Positions 17,118-25,797 of a stretch of DNA of 64,000 nucleotides are shown here, piece after piece. The stretch comes from Oscillospiraceae bacterium (GTDB lineage: Bacteria; Bacillota; Clostridia; Oscillospirales; Oscillospiraceae). The number at the start of each line of letters is the position of its first letter. The stretch's first letter is position 1. The notes under the pieces are model-generated. The model ran no database searches, was not told where the DNA came from, and saw only the letters and a program-made list of their open reading frames with translations. Position numbers and translations under genes: made by a program. The stretch spans positions 1-64,000 of the forward strand of contig JAETNP010000012.1 of assembly GCA_021768185.1 (NCBI GenBank), in the 5' to 3' direction.

Positions 17118-17599
17118 AAACCGCCGTCTGCCCAGGCAGCTTTGACCCTATCACCGTGGGCCACCTGGATCTGGCGGAGCGGGCCGCCGCCATCTTCGAC
17201 CGGGTCATACTGTGCGTCATGGTCAACGGGGAAAAACACCCCATGTTCTCCCTGGCCGAGCGGCTGGAGCTGGCCCGGGCCGCCGCCGCCCATCTGCCCA
17301 ACGTGGAGGCAGCCGCCTGCGGCGGGCTGCTGGCGGATTTCGCCCGGGAGCACGGGGCCTGCGCCCTGGTGAAGGGCGCCCGGGGCGGCGCGGACTTCGA
17401 CTGGGAGCTCCAGCTGGCCCAGATCAACCGGGACCTCTGTCCCGAACTGGATACAATTCTCCTGCCCGCAAGACCTGAACACCGGCACATCAGCTCCACC
17501 ATGGTGCGGGAAATGCTCCGCTATGGGCAGGATCTGCGGCCCTATATTCCCGCAGGCGCTTTGAGCGCCCTCCACAGGATCAGAGAAGGAAAGGTATGA
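17114..17599 (+). CDS. coaD: Phosphopantetheine adenylyltransferase
   Basis: Nucleotidyltransferase of coenzyme A synthesis (4'-phosphopantetheine + ATP to dephospho-CoA). The 161-residue product has the nucleotide-binding PGSFDPITVGHLDL motif (7-20) with the HxGH-type His17, KGARGGADFDWE around 88-99, and the ISSTMVRE segment near 127 corresponding to the usual ISS-T-R motif. Length is normal. It overlaps rsmD by 4 nt and is followed after 7 nt by a coiled-coil gene. Confidence 0.97.
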   Translation: MKTAVCPGSFDPITVGHLDLAERAAAIFDRVILCVMVNGEKHPMFSLAERLELARAAAAHLPNVEAAACGGLLADFAREHGACALVKGARGGADFDWELQLAQINRDLCPELDTILLPARPEHRHISSTMVREMLRYGQDLRPYIPAGALSALHRIREGKV

Positions 17600-17606
17600 C
17601 AGCACT

Positions 17607-18116
17607 ATGGCAAACGACGTATTCTATTTAATTGATCTCCTCTATGAAATGATTGATGGAGCCAAGGGCGTGGTCCTCTCTCCGGACAAGTGCATCGTCG
17701 TCCGGGACGACGCGCTGGAGCTGCTGGAACAGCTGCGGGGCGAGCTCCCCGCCGAGCTGAAAAAGGCCCAGGACCTGATTCGCCGCCGGGACGACTATGT
17801 GGAGGAGGCCAAAAAGGAAGCCGAGCGCATCCGCCGCCAGGCGGAGCTGGACGCCAAGACCATCGTGGGCGAGAGCGAGATCGCCCGGGTGGCCCGGGAC
17901 AAGGCCCGGGAAATGGTCACCCAGGCCAACGACCGCTCCAAGGCCATCATCAACGTGGCCAACGAATACACCGAGGACGCCCTGCGCCGCACCGAGGAGG
18001 CCATCCAGCAGGCGCTGGAGGAGGTACGGGACTCCCGGGCCCGGTTCCGGGCCGTCTCACGGGAAAAGCTGCAAGCCCAGCAGGCCCGGCCGGAGGAGCA
18101 GACCGGCGGAAAGTAG
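17607..18116 (+). CDS. Coiled-coil protein of unknown function (coaD-linked)
   Basis: A 169-residue, strongly charged protein with a long predicted coiled coil (about residues 45-150; heptads such as EEAKKEAERIRRQAELDAKTI). The N-terminal part (VFYLIDLLYEMID...VVLSPDKCIVVRDDALELLEQLRGELP) contains a short conserved-looking domain. It resembles the F0F1 subunit-b/DivIVA-like helical proteins often encoded after coaD in Clostridia and annotated as ATPase or hypothetical. No membrane segment is seen. It ends the rsmD-coaD unit, 84 nt before a strong terminator. Confidence 0.75.
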   Translation: MANDVFYLIDLLYEMIDGAKGVVLSPDKCIVVRDDALELLEQLRGELPAELKKAQDLIRRRDDYVEEAKKEAERIRRQAELDAKTIVGESEIARVARDKAREMVTQANDRSKAIINVANEYTEDALRRTEEAIQQALEEVRDSRARFRAVSREKLQAQQARPEEQTGGK

Positions 18117-18200
18117 CCCGTTTGTTTTTGTACATATCGCCGAAAATTACCCCTCGTTTTTGTGCAATTATTTTTTCAAAGTCATATTTCGCGTTTTTGT

Positions 18201-18242
18201 CCGTCTGGCGCACAACATGTTGTGCATCAGACGGTTTTTTTT
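18201..18242 (+). terminator. Strong intrinsic terminator after the coaD operon
   Basis: A long hairpin with outer arms CCGTCTG and CAGACGG and an inner arm pair GCACAACA/TGTTGTGC is followed by eight T residues. It separates the rsmD-coaD unit from the dcw cluster. Confidence 0.9.
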
Positions 18243-18338
18243 GCCGAATTTTATAGAACATGCGTTTTAAATTACAAAATCTTCCTCTTTTCGTGCAAAA
18301 CCGCATACTTTCGCGGTGAAAAAATAAAAATTTTGTGC

Positions 18339-18367
18339 TTGCAATTCGCTCCCGCATAGCGTATACT
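18339..18367 (+). promoter_or_regulatory. Putative promoter of the mraZ/dcw cluster
   Basis: TTGCAA (18339-18344), a 17-nt spacer and TATACT (18362-18367), 147 nt before the mraZ start. The downstream leader carries the candidate MraZ boxes. Confidence 0.65.
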
Positions 18368-18373
18368 AAAGCA

Positions 18374-18432
18374 TGAAGTGGTGGAAAGTGGGGCAAAGTA
18401 GAGGCTTTTCCCTGGCACAGCCACAAAGTGGG
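18374..18432 (+). promoter_or_regulatory. Candidate MraZ operator (GTGG/GTGGGG direct repeats)
   Basis: Direct repeats AAGTGGTGG and AAAGTGGGG lie about 10 bp apart just after the promoter, with another AAAGTGGGG near 18423-18431. MraZ is known to bind TGGG-containing direct repeats in its own leader, so autoregulation of the cluster is likely. Confidence 0.6.
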
Positions 18433-18513
18433 GCCCTCTCCCCTGTCCGGCGGACAGAGGGGACAAGCCCCGCAGAAGGCCGCGAACAAGGCCGGAAAGG
18501 CGGGCGGGGAGCC

Positions 18514-18930
18514 GTGATCGGGCAGTATCAGCACAACATTGACGCCAAGGGCCGGCTGTTCATCCCCGCCAAGTACCGGGAGGAGCTGGGAGAGACCTTC
18601 TACGTCACCATCGGCCTGGACGGCTGCCTGTCCGTGTACTCCGACGCCAAGTGGGCGGACCTCACGGCCAAGTTCGACGCCCTGCCCATCTCCCAAGCCA
18701 GAAAGATGCGCGCCCTCTTCGCCAACGCCGCCAAGTGCGAGCCGGATGCCCAGGGACGCATTCTCATTCCCGCCAAGCTGCGGCAGTACGCCGCGCTGGA
18801 GCGGGAGGTGGTCATCAACGGCGCGTCCAAGTGTCTGGAGCTCTGGAACCCGGAGCGGTGGGCCCCCATCGAGGACGCGGGGCTGGACCCGGAGAATCTG
18901 GCCGCCGCCATGGAGGAGCTTGGATTCTAG
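18514..18930 (+). CDS. mraZ: Transcriptional regulator MraZ
   Basis: DNA-binding regulator of the dcw cluster, made of two AbrB-like swapped-hairpin repeats. The 138-residue product shows both repeats with the DxKGR signatures: IDAKGRLFIPAKYREEL near residues 8-24 and PDAQGRILIPAKLRQY near 74-89. The GTG at 18514 is chosen because family members begin two to three residues before GxYxHxIDxKGR and a GGGGA ribosome site precedes it; a longer frame upstream lies in the leader. rsmH starts 1 nt after its stop. Confidence 0.96.
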   Translation: MIGQYQHNIDAKGRLFIPAKYREELGETFYVTIGLDGCLSVYSDAKWADLTAKFDALPISQARKMRALFANAAKCEPDAQGRILIPAKLRQYAALEREVVINGASKCLELWNPERWAPIEDAGLDPENLAAAMEELGF

Positions 18931-18931
18931 T

Positions 18932-19879
18932 ATGGAAGAAAACAACTACGGACACAAGCCCGTACTGCTGGAGGAGTGCCTGGAGGCTCTGGCCGTCAAT
19001 CCGGAGGGGACCTACGTGGACGGCACCCTGGGCCGGGCGGGACACGCCCAGGCCGTCCTCCGCCGCCTGAAAACGGGACGCCTCATCGGCATCGACCGAG
19101 ATTCCGCCGCCATTGACGCCGCCCGGGAGCGGCTGGCAGAATTCGGGGACCGGGTGACCCTGGTCCACGGAAATTTTTCCGATCTGGGAGACATTCTCCA
19201 AAATCTGGGCATAGTAGGAGCAGACGGGATGCTCTTTGATCTGGGCGTCTCCTCCCCCCAGCTGGACGAGCCGGAGCGGGGCTTCAGCTACATGCACGAC
19301 GCCCCTCTGGACATGCGCATGGACCGGACGGCCCCTCTGGACGCGGGCGAGGTGGTCAACACCTGGAGCTATGAGGAGCTGCGCCGCATCCTCTACGAGT
19401 ACGGCGAGGAGCGCTATGCGCCCCAGATCGCCCGGGCCATCGTCCGCCGCAGGGAGGACAGGCCCATCCAAACCACCGGAGAGCTGGCGGAGATCATCCG
19501 TTCCGCCATGCCTGCCGCCGCTCTGCGGGAGAAGCAGCACCCCGCCAAGCGGTCCTTCCAGGCCATCCGCATCGCCGTCAACGGCGAACTGGACGCCCTG
19601 CCCCCCATGCTGGAGGCGGCGGCGGAGCATCTGGTCCCGGGAGGACGGCTGGCGGTTATTACCTTTCACAGCCTGGAGGACCGCATTGTCAAGCAGAAGC
19701 TGCGGGAGCTGGCCACGGGCTGTACCTGCCCGCCGGAATTTCCGGTGTGTGTGTGTGGGAAAAAACCGAAATTGAAGCTCGTGACCCGCAAGCCCGTCAC
19801 ATCCGGGCCTGCGGAGCTGGAAGAAAATCCCCGCGCCCGCAGCGCCAAGCTGCGCGCGGCGGAACGCACGGAATGGTAA
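18932..19879 (+). CDS. rsmH: 16S rRNA (cytosine1402-N4)-methyltransferase RsmH (MraW)
   Basis: SAM-dependent methyltransferase acting on C1402 of 16S rRNA. The 315-residue product begins with the HKPVLLEECLEAL signature, followed by YVDGTLGRAGHA (SAM binding), DLGVSSPQLDEPERGFSY, and the C-terminal HPAKRSFQAIRIAVN and ITFHSLEDRIVK blocks. The ATG at 18932 follows the mraZ stop by one base and has GGAGGAGCTT upstream inside mraZ, so translation is probably coupled. It is the second gene of the dcw cluster. Confidence 0.98.
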   Translation: MEENNYGHKPVLLEECLEALAVNPEGTYVDGTLGRAGHAQAVLRRLKTGRLIGIDRDSAAIDAARERLAEFGDRVTLVHGNFSDLGDILQNLGIVGADGMLFDLGVSSPQLDEPERGFSYMHDAPLDMRMDRTAPLDAGEVVNTWSYEELRRILYEYGEERYAPQIARAIVRRREDRPIQTTGELAEIIRSAMPAAALREKQHPAKRSFQAIRIAVNGELDALPPMLEAAAEHLVPGGRLAVITFHSLEDRIVKQKLRELATGCTCPPEFPVCVCGKKPKLKLVTRKPVTSGPAELEENPRARSAKLRAAERTEW

Positions 19880-19929
19880 AGGTCCCGTCTTCCGGTCAGT
19901 AAGCACCTGCGCGGAAGGAGGATCGTTCC

Positions 19930-20490
19930 ATGGCGGCCTATCAGAACAGCAGAAAACGCAGATACAGCGCCCCGAACGCCGCCGTGGACGGCAACCTCGC
20001 CCGGAAACTGGACAATCTGAATCGCAGCGGGCGGATGGATTTCGACGAGCTCTACGAGCGCCGTCCGGAAACCGCCCTGGAGCGCAACGCCCGCCGCCGG
20101 GCCCAGGCCAAAGCCAATCTCCGGCCCGCCCAGAAGGTTTCCGCCATGGCCCTGCTGGGATTCGTATGCACCGCCTTCATGATGGTCGTGCTGCTGCTGT
20201 GCTATGTGCGGCTGAACACCATCTCCCGGAGCATCGTATCCATGAAGGAGGAGATCAAGGCTCTGGAGGTACAGCAGGTCTCCCTGCTGACCGAGTATGA
20301 GCAGACCTTCGACCTGTCGGCGGTAAAGGAAGCCGCCCTGGCCGCAGGAATGCGGGACCCCAGTGAGAGTCAGATCTACTATATCAGCCTCCCCGGGGAA
20401 GATCAGGCCACGGCCTACCAGCCGGAAAACAACCCCCTCGAGAAATTTGCCCTCTCCTTTAATTGGGAAATTCCGTCTCTGCTGGAATAA
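19930..20490 (+). CDS. ftsL: FtsL/DivIC-like septum formation protein
   Basis: Small bitopic membrane protein expected to join FtsQ and FtsB/DivIC and help recruit the septal PBP. The 186-residue product has a long basic cytoplasmic N-terminus (about 70 residues), one membrane helix near 72-95 (AMALLGFVCTAFMMVVLLL...), a short leucine-zipper-like coiled coil (ISRSIVSMKEEIKALEVQQVSLL) and a DLSAVKEAALAAGMRDPSESQIYYI tail typical of FtsL. Sequence identity to FtsL proteins is usually weak, so the call rests on topology and position between rsmH and the septal PBP. Confidence 0.85.
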   Translation: MAAYQNSRKRRYSAPNAAVDGNLARKLDNLNRSGRMDFDELYERRPETALERNARRRAQAKANLRPAQKVSAMALLGFVCTAFMMVVLLLCYVRLNTISRSIVSMKEEIKALEVQQVSLLTEYEQTFDLSAVKEAALAAGMRDPSESQIYYISLPGEDQATAYQPENNPLEKFALSFNWEIPSLLE

Positions 20491-20563
20491 TTCCCCGTCA
20501 GGAACGTATATTTGTGAAAAATGGAATGTGTCCCGCCCTGCCGCCGGGGCAGACGGGCAAGCG

Positions 20564-20594
20564 GGAGCGGAGGGCATCCTCCCGCTCCTTTTTT
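20564..20594 (+). terminator. Intrinsic terminator inside the dcw cluster, after ftsL
   Basis: A G/C stem (GGAGCGG-AGG paired with CCT-CCCGCTCC, one bulged base) with loop GCAT is followed by six T. It lies 74 nt after the ftsL stop and may reduce read-through into the PBP gene or separate two transcription units. Confidence 0.75.
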
Positions 20595-20854
20595 CAGCTC
20601 AGAACAGACCAAATTAAAAGTTTCGCCCGCCTTTTCAAAGGCGGCAGGGTGCAGGGGCAGCGCCCCTGCTCGCGCCCGCAGGCGCGAAATTCCCCAAAAG
20701 CCGCGCCCAAAACAAATCTTCTCCGCAGAACAATCCCAAACCCGCGCGGCTTCAGCGCGCATTTGCGGAGCAAACAGCGCCGGGAGTTCCCGCCGACAGA
20801 CGCTCCGCACCTTCATCCTTTTCCAAAAAGCAAGCATCAACAAGGAGGCAATCC
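20595..20854. other. Hairpin-rich spacer between ftsL and the PBP gene
   Basis: No gene is visible. Several short palindromes occur in series (CCGCCTTTTCAAAGGCGG near 20623, GCAGGGGC/GCCCCTGC near 20651, TCGCGCC/GGCGCGA near 20670). The GCAGGGGC palindrome also occurs at the left edge of the repeat region near 15855. No clear promoter was found; an AAGGAGG ribosome site precedes the PBP. Confidence 0.45.
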
Positions 20855-23305
20855 ATGGCCCAGAACATCAAGCCGCTGCCGCAGGGCGGCGAACCGTCCA
20901 AAAAAGCAAAGCGCAAGCCCAACTCCGCCCGGCTGGCCAAGCTGATCATCCAGCGGCGGACGCTGGCATTGCTGCTGGTGTTCGGCGTAGGGACCTTCCT
21001 GGCCCTCTTCTCCAAGGTCTACAGTCTGACCATCACCCAGCACAACGAGCTTCAGGACGGCGCTTCCAGCCAGCAGATGCGATCCACCGTCATCTCCGCC
21101 TCCCGGGGATCCATCCTGGACCGGAACGGCGTCACTCTGGCGGTATCCGCCTCGGCGGACAACGTGTTCCTGGACCCCCGGGCCATCGACAAGTACGCCG
21201 GGGAGCTGGATAAAGCGCGGGCGCAGAAGCTGGTGGACGGCCTGAAGGACGGGGAGAAGCTGCCCATGAGCGGTCAGGAGTACAAGGACATGCTGGCCGT
21301 GCGTCTGGCGGAAATTCTGGACATCACCGAGGAAAAGGTCCGCAGCGAGATGGCGAAGACCCAATACGCCTACGCCGTCCTGAAAAAGCGGGTGGAGAAG
21401 GACGTCAGCGACCAGATCCGGGCCTTCATCTCCGAAAACGACACCGGTTCGGCCCTCCAGGGGGTCCACCTGGAGGCAGACTCCAAGCGGTACTATCCCC
21501 GCGCCTCCCTGGCCTCCCACGTCATCGGGTTTCTGGACAGCGACAACCACGGGGCCTACGGGCTGGAAGCCCTCTATGAGGATGAGCTGGAGGGCACGGC
21601 GGGCCTGTCGGTGACGGCCACCGACGGCCGGGGCTCGGAGCTCATGTTCCAGTATGAGCAGTACTACGACGCCCAGGAGGGCCACAGCATCCAGACCACC
21701 ATCGACAGCAACATCCAGTACTACCTGGAGCGGGGCATCGCCGATATGGCATCCCAGTTCGGGGCCAAGAAGGGCGCCTTCGGCATCGTCATGGACCCCA
21801 ATACCGGCGCCATCCTGGCCATCCACTCCACCCCGGACTACGACCCCAACGCCCCCCGGGAAGTCTACACCGCCAAGCTTCAGGAGCAGCTTGCCCAGGC
21901 GGACGAGGAGAATCCCCCGGAGGAGGGCAGCGAGCACTCCCAGGCCTACTATGACCTGTTGGGCGATCTGCAAAACCTCCAGTGGCGCAGCAAGGCGGTC
22001 AACGACGGCTACGAGCCAGGTTCCACCTTCAAAATCCTGACCCTGGCCATGGCCCTGGAGGAGGGCGTCGCCGACCGCAACAGCACCTACTACTGCGGCG
22101 GCTCCGTGACCGTAGACGGGGAGCCCATCAGCTGCTCCAATAAAAACGGCCACGGCTCCCAGACGCTGAAGGAGGCGGTGGGCCACTCCTGCAACCCGGC
22201 CTTCATCAAGATGGCCCTGGGCGTCCAGTCCGCCCCCTTCTATGACTACCTGGAGGCCTTCGGCCTCTTTGACAAGACCGGCGTGGACCTCCCCGGCGAG
22301 GGCCGGAGCGTCTTCATCGACCGGGAGGAATTCTGCAGCCACGACATCGACCTGGCGGCCTACTGCTTCGGTCAGAACTTCAACGTCACCCCCATCCAGC
22401 TCATCGCCGCCCAGGCGGCCTGCATCAACGGCGGGTACCTCTACCAGCCCTACGTGGTAGAGAAGGAGCTGGACGGGGACGGCAACGTGGTCAAGCAGCA
22501 CGACTCCACCCCCGTGCGGCAAGTCGTCAGCGAGGAGACCTCCGCCATGGTGCGGGAGTGCCTGGAGTACGTAGTCTCCGACGGCGGCGGCAAGAACGGC
22601 CAGGTCACCGGCTACCGCATCGGCGGCAAGACCGGCACCGCCGACAAGCGGGGCACCAAAACCGCCTCCAACCCCCGGGGCGACGTGGTAGTGTCCTTCC
22701 TGGCGGTCGCTCCCGCCGACGACCCCCAGGTCATCATGCTGCTGGGCATGGACACCCCCGCCCGGCAGGAGATCACCGGCGTATTCACCTCCGGCGGCAA
22801 CTACGTGGCCCCCACCGCCTCCAAGATCATGGCGGACATCCTGCCCTACCTGGGCATCTCCCCGGAGTATGACGAGGAGACCCAGGATTCCGCCGAGGCC
22901 ACCGTACCCTATGTGGTGGGCATGAGCAAGGACGAGGCGGCGGCCAAGCTGACGGACTACGGCTTCAGCTCCTACCGGGTGGTGGGAGACGGCGATTCCG
23001 TCACCGACCAGACCCCCGCGGGCGGCGCCATCATCCCCGCCGGCGCGGAGGTGATCCTCTACATGGGCGCGGAGAAATCCGACGAGTTGTGTACGGTCCC
23101 CAACGTGGTGGGCCTCTCCGCAGACGAGGCCAACCGGTCCCTGGTCAACGCGGGGCTGATCATGAGGGCCACCGGCGCCGCCGGCAGCGGCGTCAAGGTC
23201 ATCACCCAGTCCCTGGCCTCCGGCACGGAGACCGCGGCGGGTACCGTAGTGACCGTGCAGATGGGACAAATGACAGATATTGACGAAGGAGCGGGTATCC
23301 GATGA
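20855..23305 (+). CDS. Class B penicillin-binding protein with PASTA domains (SpoVD/FtsI type)
   Basis: Membrane-anchored DD-transpeptidase for septal or spore peptidoglycan. The 816-residue protein has one N-terminal membrane helix (about 36-55), a dimerisation/pedestal domain, and a transpeptidase domain with the three active-site motifs: Ser390-T-F-Lys393 in EPGSTFK, SCN near 445 and KTGTA near 592. Two PASTA repeats follow (about 682-748 and 749-815), each starting with (T)VP-YVVG or VPNVVG. In spore formers such a PASTA-PBP between ftsL and murE may be the division enzyme FtsI (Pbp2B type) or the sporulation enzyme SpoVD; with only one copy visible the two cannot be separated. It overlaps murE by 4 nt. 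Confidence 0.93.
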   Translation: MAQNIKPLPQGGEPSKKAKRKPNSARLAKLIIQRRTLALLLVFGVGTFLALFSKVYSLTITQHNELQDGASSQQMRSTVISASRGSILDRNGVTLAVSASADNVFLDPRAIDKYAGELDKARAQKLVDGLKDGEKLPMSGQEYKDMLAVRLAEILDITEEKVRSEMAKTQYAYAVLKKRVEKDVSDQIRAFISENDTGSALQGVHLEADSKRYYPRASLASHVIGFLDSDNHGAYGLEALYEDELEGTAGLSVTATDGRGSELMFQYEQYYDAQEGHSIQTTIDSNIQYYLERGIADMASQFGAKKGAFGIVMDPNTGAILAIHSTPDYDPNAPREVYTAKLQEQLAQADEENPPEEGSEHSQAYYDLLGDLQNLQWRSKAVNDGYEPGSTFKILTLAMALEEGVADRNSTYYCGGSVTVDGEPISCSNKNGHGSQTLKEAVGHSCNPAFIKMALGVQSAPFYDYLEAFGLFDKTGVDLPGEGRSVFIDREEFCSHDIDLAAYCFGQNFNVTPIQLIAAQAACINGGYLYQPYVVEKELDGDGNVVKQHDSTPVRQVVSEETSAMVRECLEYVVSDGGGKNGQVTGYRIGGKTGTADKRGTKTASNPRGDVVVSFLAVAPADDPQVIMLLGMDTPARQEITGVFTSGGNYVAPTASKIMADILPYLGISPEYDEETQDSAEATVPYVVGMSKDEAAAKLTDYGFSSYRVVGDGDSVTDQTPAGGAIIPAGAEVILYMGAEKSDELCTVPNVVGLSADEANRSLVNAGLIMRATGAAGSGVKVITQSLASGTETAAGTVVTVQMGQMTDIDEGAGIR

Positions 23306-24753
23306 AACTGAACGAACTGCTCTCCGGCATCGACGTGCTGGAGAGCGCCGCGGACCCGGCGCTGGAGATCACCGGCGTCAGCTATGACTCCCGGCAGACA
23401 AAGCCCGGGGACCTGTTCGTGGCCATCACGGGCTACGAGACCGACGGCCACCGGTTCATCCCCATGGCCCGGGAGAAGGGCGCGGCCTGCGTCCTCTGCC
23501 AGCGGAAGCCGGAGGGCGAGGACCCCTGCGTGGTGGTCTCTGACAGCCGCGCCGCCCTGGCCCGGCTGGGCCGGAACTGGTTCGGGGACCCCGCCGCCTC
23601 CATGACCATGGTGGGCGTCACCGGCACCAACGGGAAGACCACCACCACCTACCTGCTCAAGGACGTGCTGGAGAAGTGCCTGGGGGCCAAGGTGGGCCTC
23701 ATCGGCACCAACCAGAACATGATCGGGGACGAAGTCCTCCACACCGAGCGCACCACGCCGGAGTCCTTCGAGCTCCAGGGCCTTTTCCGGGCCATGGCGG
23801 ACGGGGGCTGCACCCATGTGGTGATGGAGGTCTCCTCCCACGCCCTCTGCCTCCAGCGGGTGGCGGGCATCCGGTTCGCGGCGGGGCTGTTCACCAACCT
23901 GAGCCAGGACCACCTGGACTTCCACGAGACCATGGAGAACTACTGCGACGCCAAGGCCCTGCTGTTCCGGCAGAGCGAACAGGGCGTCTACAATGCCGAC
24001 GACCCCTGGGCGGCCCGGGTGACAAAAGACGCCCCCTGTCCCCTGCTCTCCTTCGGAGAGAAGTCCGGGGACCTGCGGGCAGAAAACATCCGCCTGTCGG
24101 TGGACGGCGTGTCCTTTGACGCGGTGTGTGCCGGGGAGACAGTCCCCGTCCGGGTGGGCATCCCGGGGGGCTTCACGGTCTACAACGCCCTGGGGGTGCT
24201 GGCGGCGGCAAAGGCCCTGGGGGTCCCCCTCCGGGACAGCGCCCGGGTCCTGGCGGAAAGCCGGGGCGTCAAGGGCCGGGTGGAGGTGGTCCCCGTGCCC
24301 TGGGACTACACGGTGCTCATCGACTACGCCGTCACCCCGGACGCCATCGAAAACGTGCTGACCACCGTCCGAGGCTTCGCCAAGGGCCGGGTGGTGATCC
24401 TCTTCGGCTGCGGCGGCGACCGTGACCGGGGCAAGCGGCCCAAGATGGGGCGCATCGCCGCCCAATTGGCGGATTTCGTGGTGGTCACCTCCGACAACCC
24501 CCGCACCGAGGACCCGGAATTCATCATCTCCGAGATCCTGCCGGGGCTGGAGGGCACCTCCACCCCCTACGTGGTGGAGCCGGACCGGGTGAAAGCCATC
24601 CGGTACGCCCTGGACCACGCCCAGCCGGACGACGTGATCATCCTGGCCGGAAAGGGCCACGAGACCTATCAGATCGTAGGCCATGAGAAGCGCCACCTGG
24701 ACGAGCGGGAAGTGGTGGCGGACTATATTGCCGAACGAAAGAGGAATGCCTGA
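23302..24753 (+). CDS. murE: UDP-MurNAc-tripeptide synthetase MurE (meso-DAP type)
   Basis: ATP-dependent Mur ligase adding the third amino acid to UDP-MurNAc-L-Ala-D-Glu. The 483-residue protein has the ligase P-loop TGTNGKTT at 107-114, the central-domain SSHALCLQRV segment carrying the usual His, and in the C-terminal domain SDNPRTEDPEFI. The DNPR motif is the known marker of meso-diaminopimelate-adding enzymes, so the wall peptide is predicted to contain meso-DAP. Its start overlaps the PBP stop (ATGA), implying coupled translation. Confidence 0.97.
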   Translation: MKLNELLSGIDVLESAADPALEITGVSYDSRQTKPGDLFVAITGYETDGHRFIPMAREKGAACVLCQRKPEGEDPCVVVSDSRAALARLGRNWFGDPAASMTMVGVTGTNGKTTTTYLLKDVLEKCLGAKVGLIGTNQNMIGDEVLHTERTTPESFELQGLFRAMADGGCTHVVMEVSSHALCLQRVAGIRFAAGLFTNLSQDHLDFHETMENYCDAKALLFRQSEQGVYNADDPWAARVTKDAPCPLLSFGEKSGDLRAENIRLSVDGVSFDAVCAGETVPVRVGIPGGFTVYNALGVLAAAKALGVPLRDSARVLAESRGVKGRVEVVPVPWDYTVLIDYAVTPDAIENVLTTVRGFAKGRVVILFGCGGDRDRGKRPKMGRIAAQLADFVVVTSDNPRTEDPEFIISEILPGLEGTSTPYVVEPDRVKAIRYALDHAQPDDVIILAGKGHETYQIVGHEKRHLDEREVVADYIAERKRNA

Positions 24754-24777
24754 CGCCGTCAGGCGCGAGGGAGAAAT

Positions 24778-25764
24778 ATGCTTATGGAAATCATTGTCGC
24801 GTGTGTGCTGAGCTTTGCCGTAACGGCGGTCCTGGGCCGGTGGGTCATCCTGCCCGCCCTGCGGCGGCTGAAGGCCGGCCAGGAGATCCGGGAGGTGGGC
24901 CCCAAGTGGCACGCCTCCAAGGCCGGGACCCCCACCATGGGGGGCCTCATGTTCATCATCGGCATCGCGGTCTCCATCCTGTTCGCCGGGATGCGGGGCA
25001 TGGCGGCGGGGAACCTGACCCACATCTACCTGTTCCTGTTCTCCTCCGTCTTCGGCGTCATCGGGTTCCTGGACGACTACGAGAAGGTGAAGCGCCACCA
25101 GAACCTGGGCCTGACCGCCATCCAGAAGTTCCTGCTCCAGCTGGCGGCCGCCATTCTCTTTCTGATGCTGATGCGGCTGGAGGGGCACATCACCCCCCAC
25201 CTGTACGTCCCCTTCCTCAAGCTGGACCTCCATCTGAGCTGGCCGGTCTACATGGTCTTCTGCGCCTTTGTCATCGTGGGGGCGGTGAACGCCGTGAACA
25301 TCACCGACGGCCTGGACGGCCTGGCGGCCTCCGTCACCGTGCCTGTAGCCCTGTTCTACGTCACGGCGGCGGCCTGGTGGGGCGTCACCCAGATGGGGGT
25401 GTTCGCCGGGGCCGTGCTGGGGGGGCTGCTGGCCTTCCTGCTCTTCAACGCCCACCCCGCCAAGGTGTTCATGGGGGACACCGGTTCCCTGTTCCTGGGG
25501 GGCGCGGTGGCGGGAATGGCCTTCGCCATCGACATGCCCCTGATCCTGGTCCCCGTGGGGATCGTCTACATTATCGAGACCCTGTCCGACATTCTCCAGG
25601 TCGCCTGCTTCAAGCTGACCCATGGGAAGCGGATCTTCAAGATGGCCCCCATCCACCACCACTTTGAGATGTGCGGCTGGAGCGAGGTGAAGATCGTCAC
25701 GGTCTTCACGGCGGTGTCCGCCGTGTTCTGCGCTCTGGCGCTGATGGGGGTCATGGCCCTGTAG
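24778..25764 (+). CDS. mraY: Phospho-MurNAc-pentapeptide translocase MraY
   Basis: Integral membrane enzyme forming lipid I from UDP-MurNAc-pentapeptide and undecaprenyl phosphate. The 328-residue protein has about ten membrane helices and the family signatures KAGTPTMGG, FLDDYEKVKR with the catalytic Asp-Asp, NITDGLDGLA and the HHHFEMCGW loop. It follows murE by 24 nt with an AGGGAGAAAT ribosome site. In most clusters murF precedes and murD follows mraY; neither is present here. Confidence 0.98.
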   Translation: MLMEIIVACVLSFAVTAVLGRWVILPALRRLKAGQEIREVGPKWHASKAGTPTMGGLMFIIGIAVSILFAGMRGMAAGNLTHIYLFLFSSVFGVIGFLDDYEKVKRHQNLGLTAIQKFLLQLAAAILFLMLMRLEGHITPHLYVPFLKLDLHLSWPVYMVFCAFVIVGAVNAVNITDGLDGLAASVTVPVALFYVTAAAWWGVTQMGVFAGAVLGGLLAFLLFNAHPAKVFMGDTGSLFLGGAVAGMAFAIDMPLILVPVGIVYIIETLSDILQVACFKLTHGKRIFKMAPIHHHFEMCGWSEVKIVTVFTAVSAVFCALALMGVMAL

Positions 25765-25797
25765 CCCGTTTTGACCCAATGACTGGAGGAATCGTCC

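Noticed and set aside
20837-23269. An 810-codon open frame on the minus strand opposite the PBP gene
   Set aside because: It mirrors the PBP gene codon for codon, has no domain and a His/Gly/Val-rich composition typical of antisense frames in GC-rich DNA.
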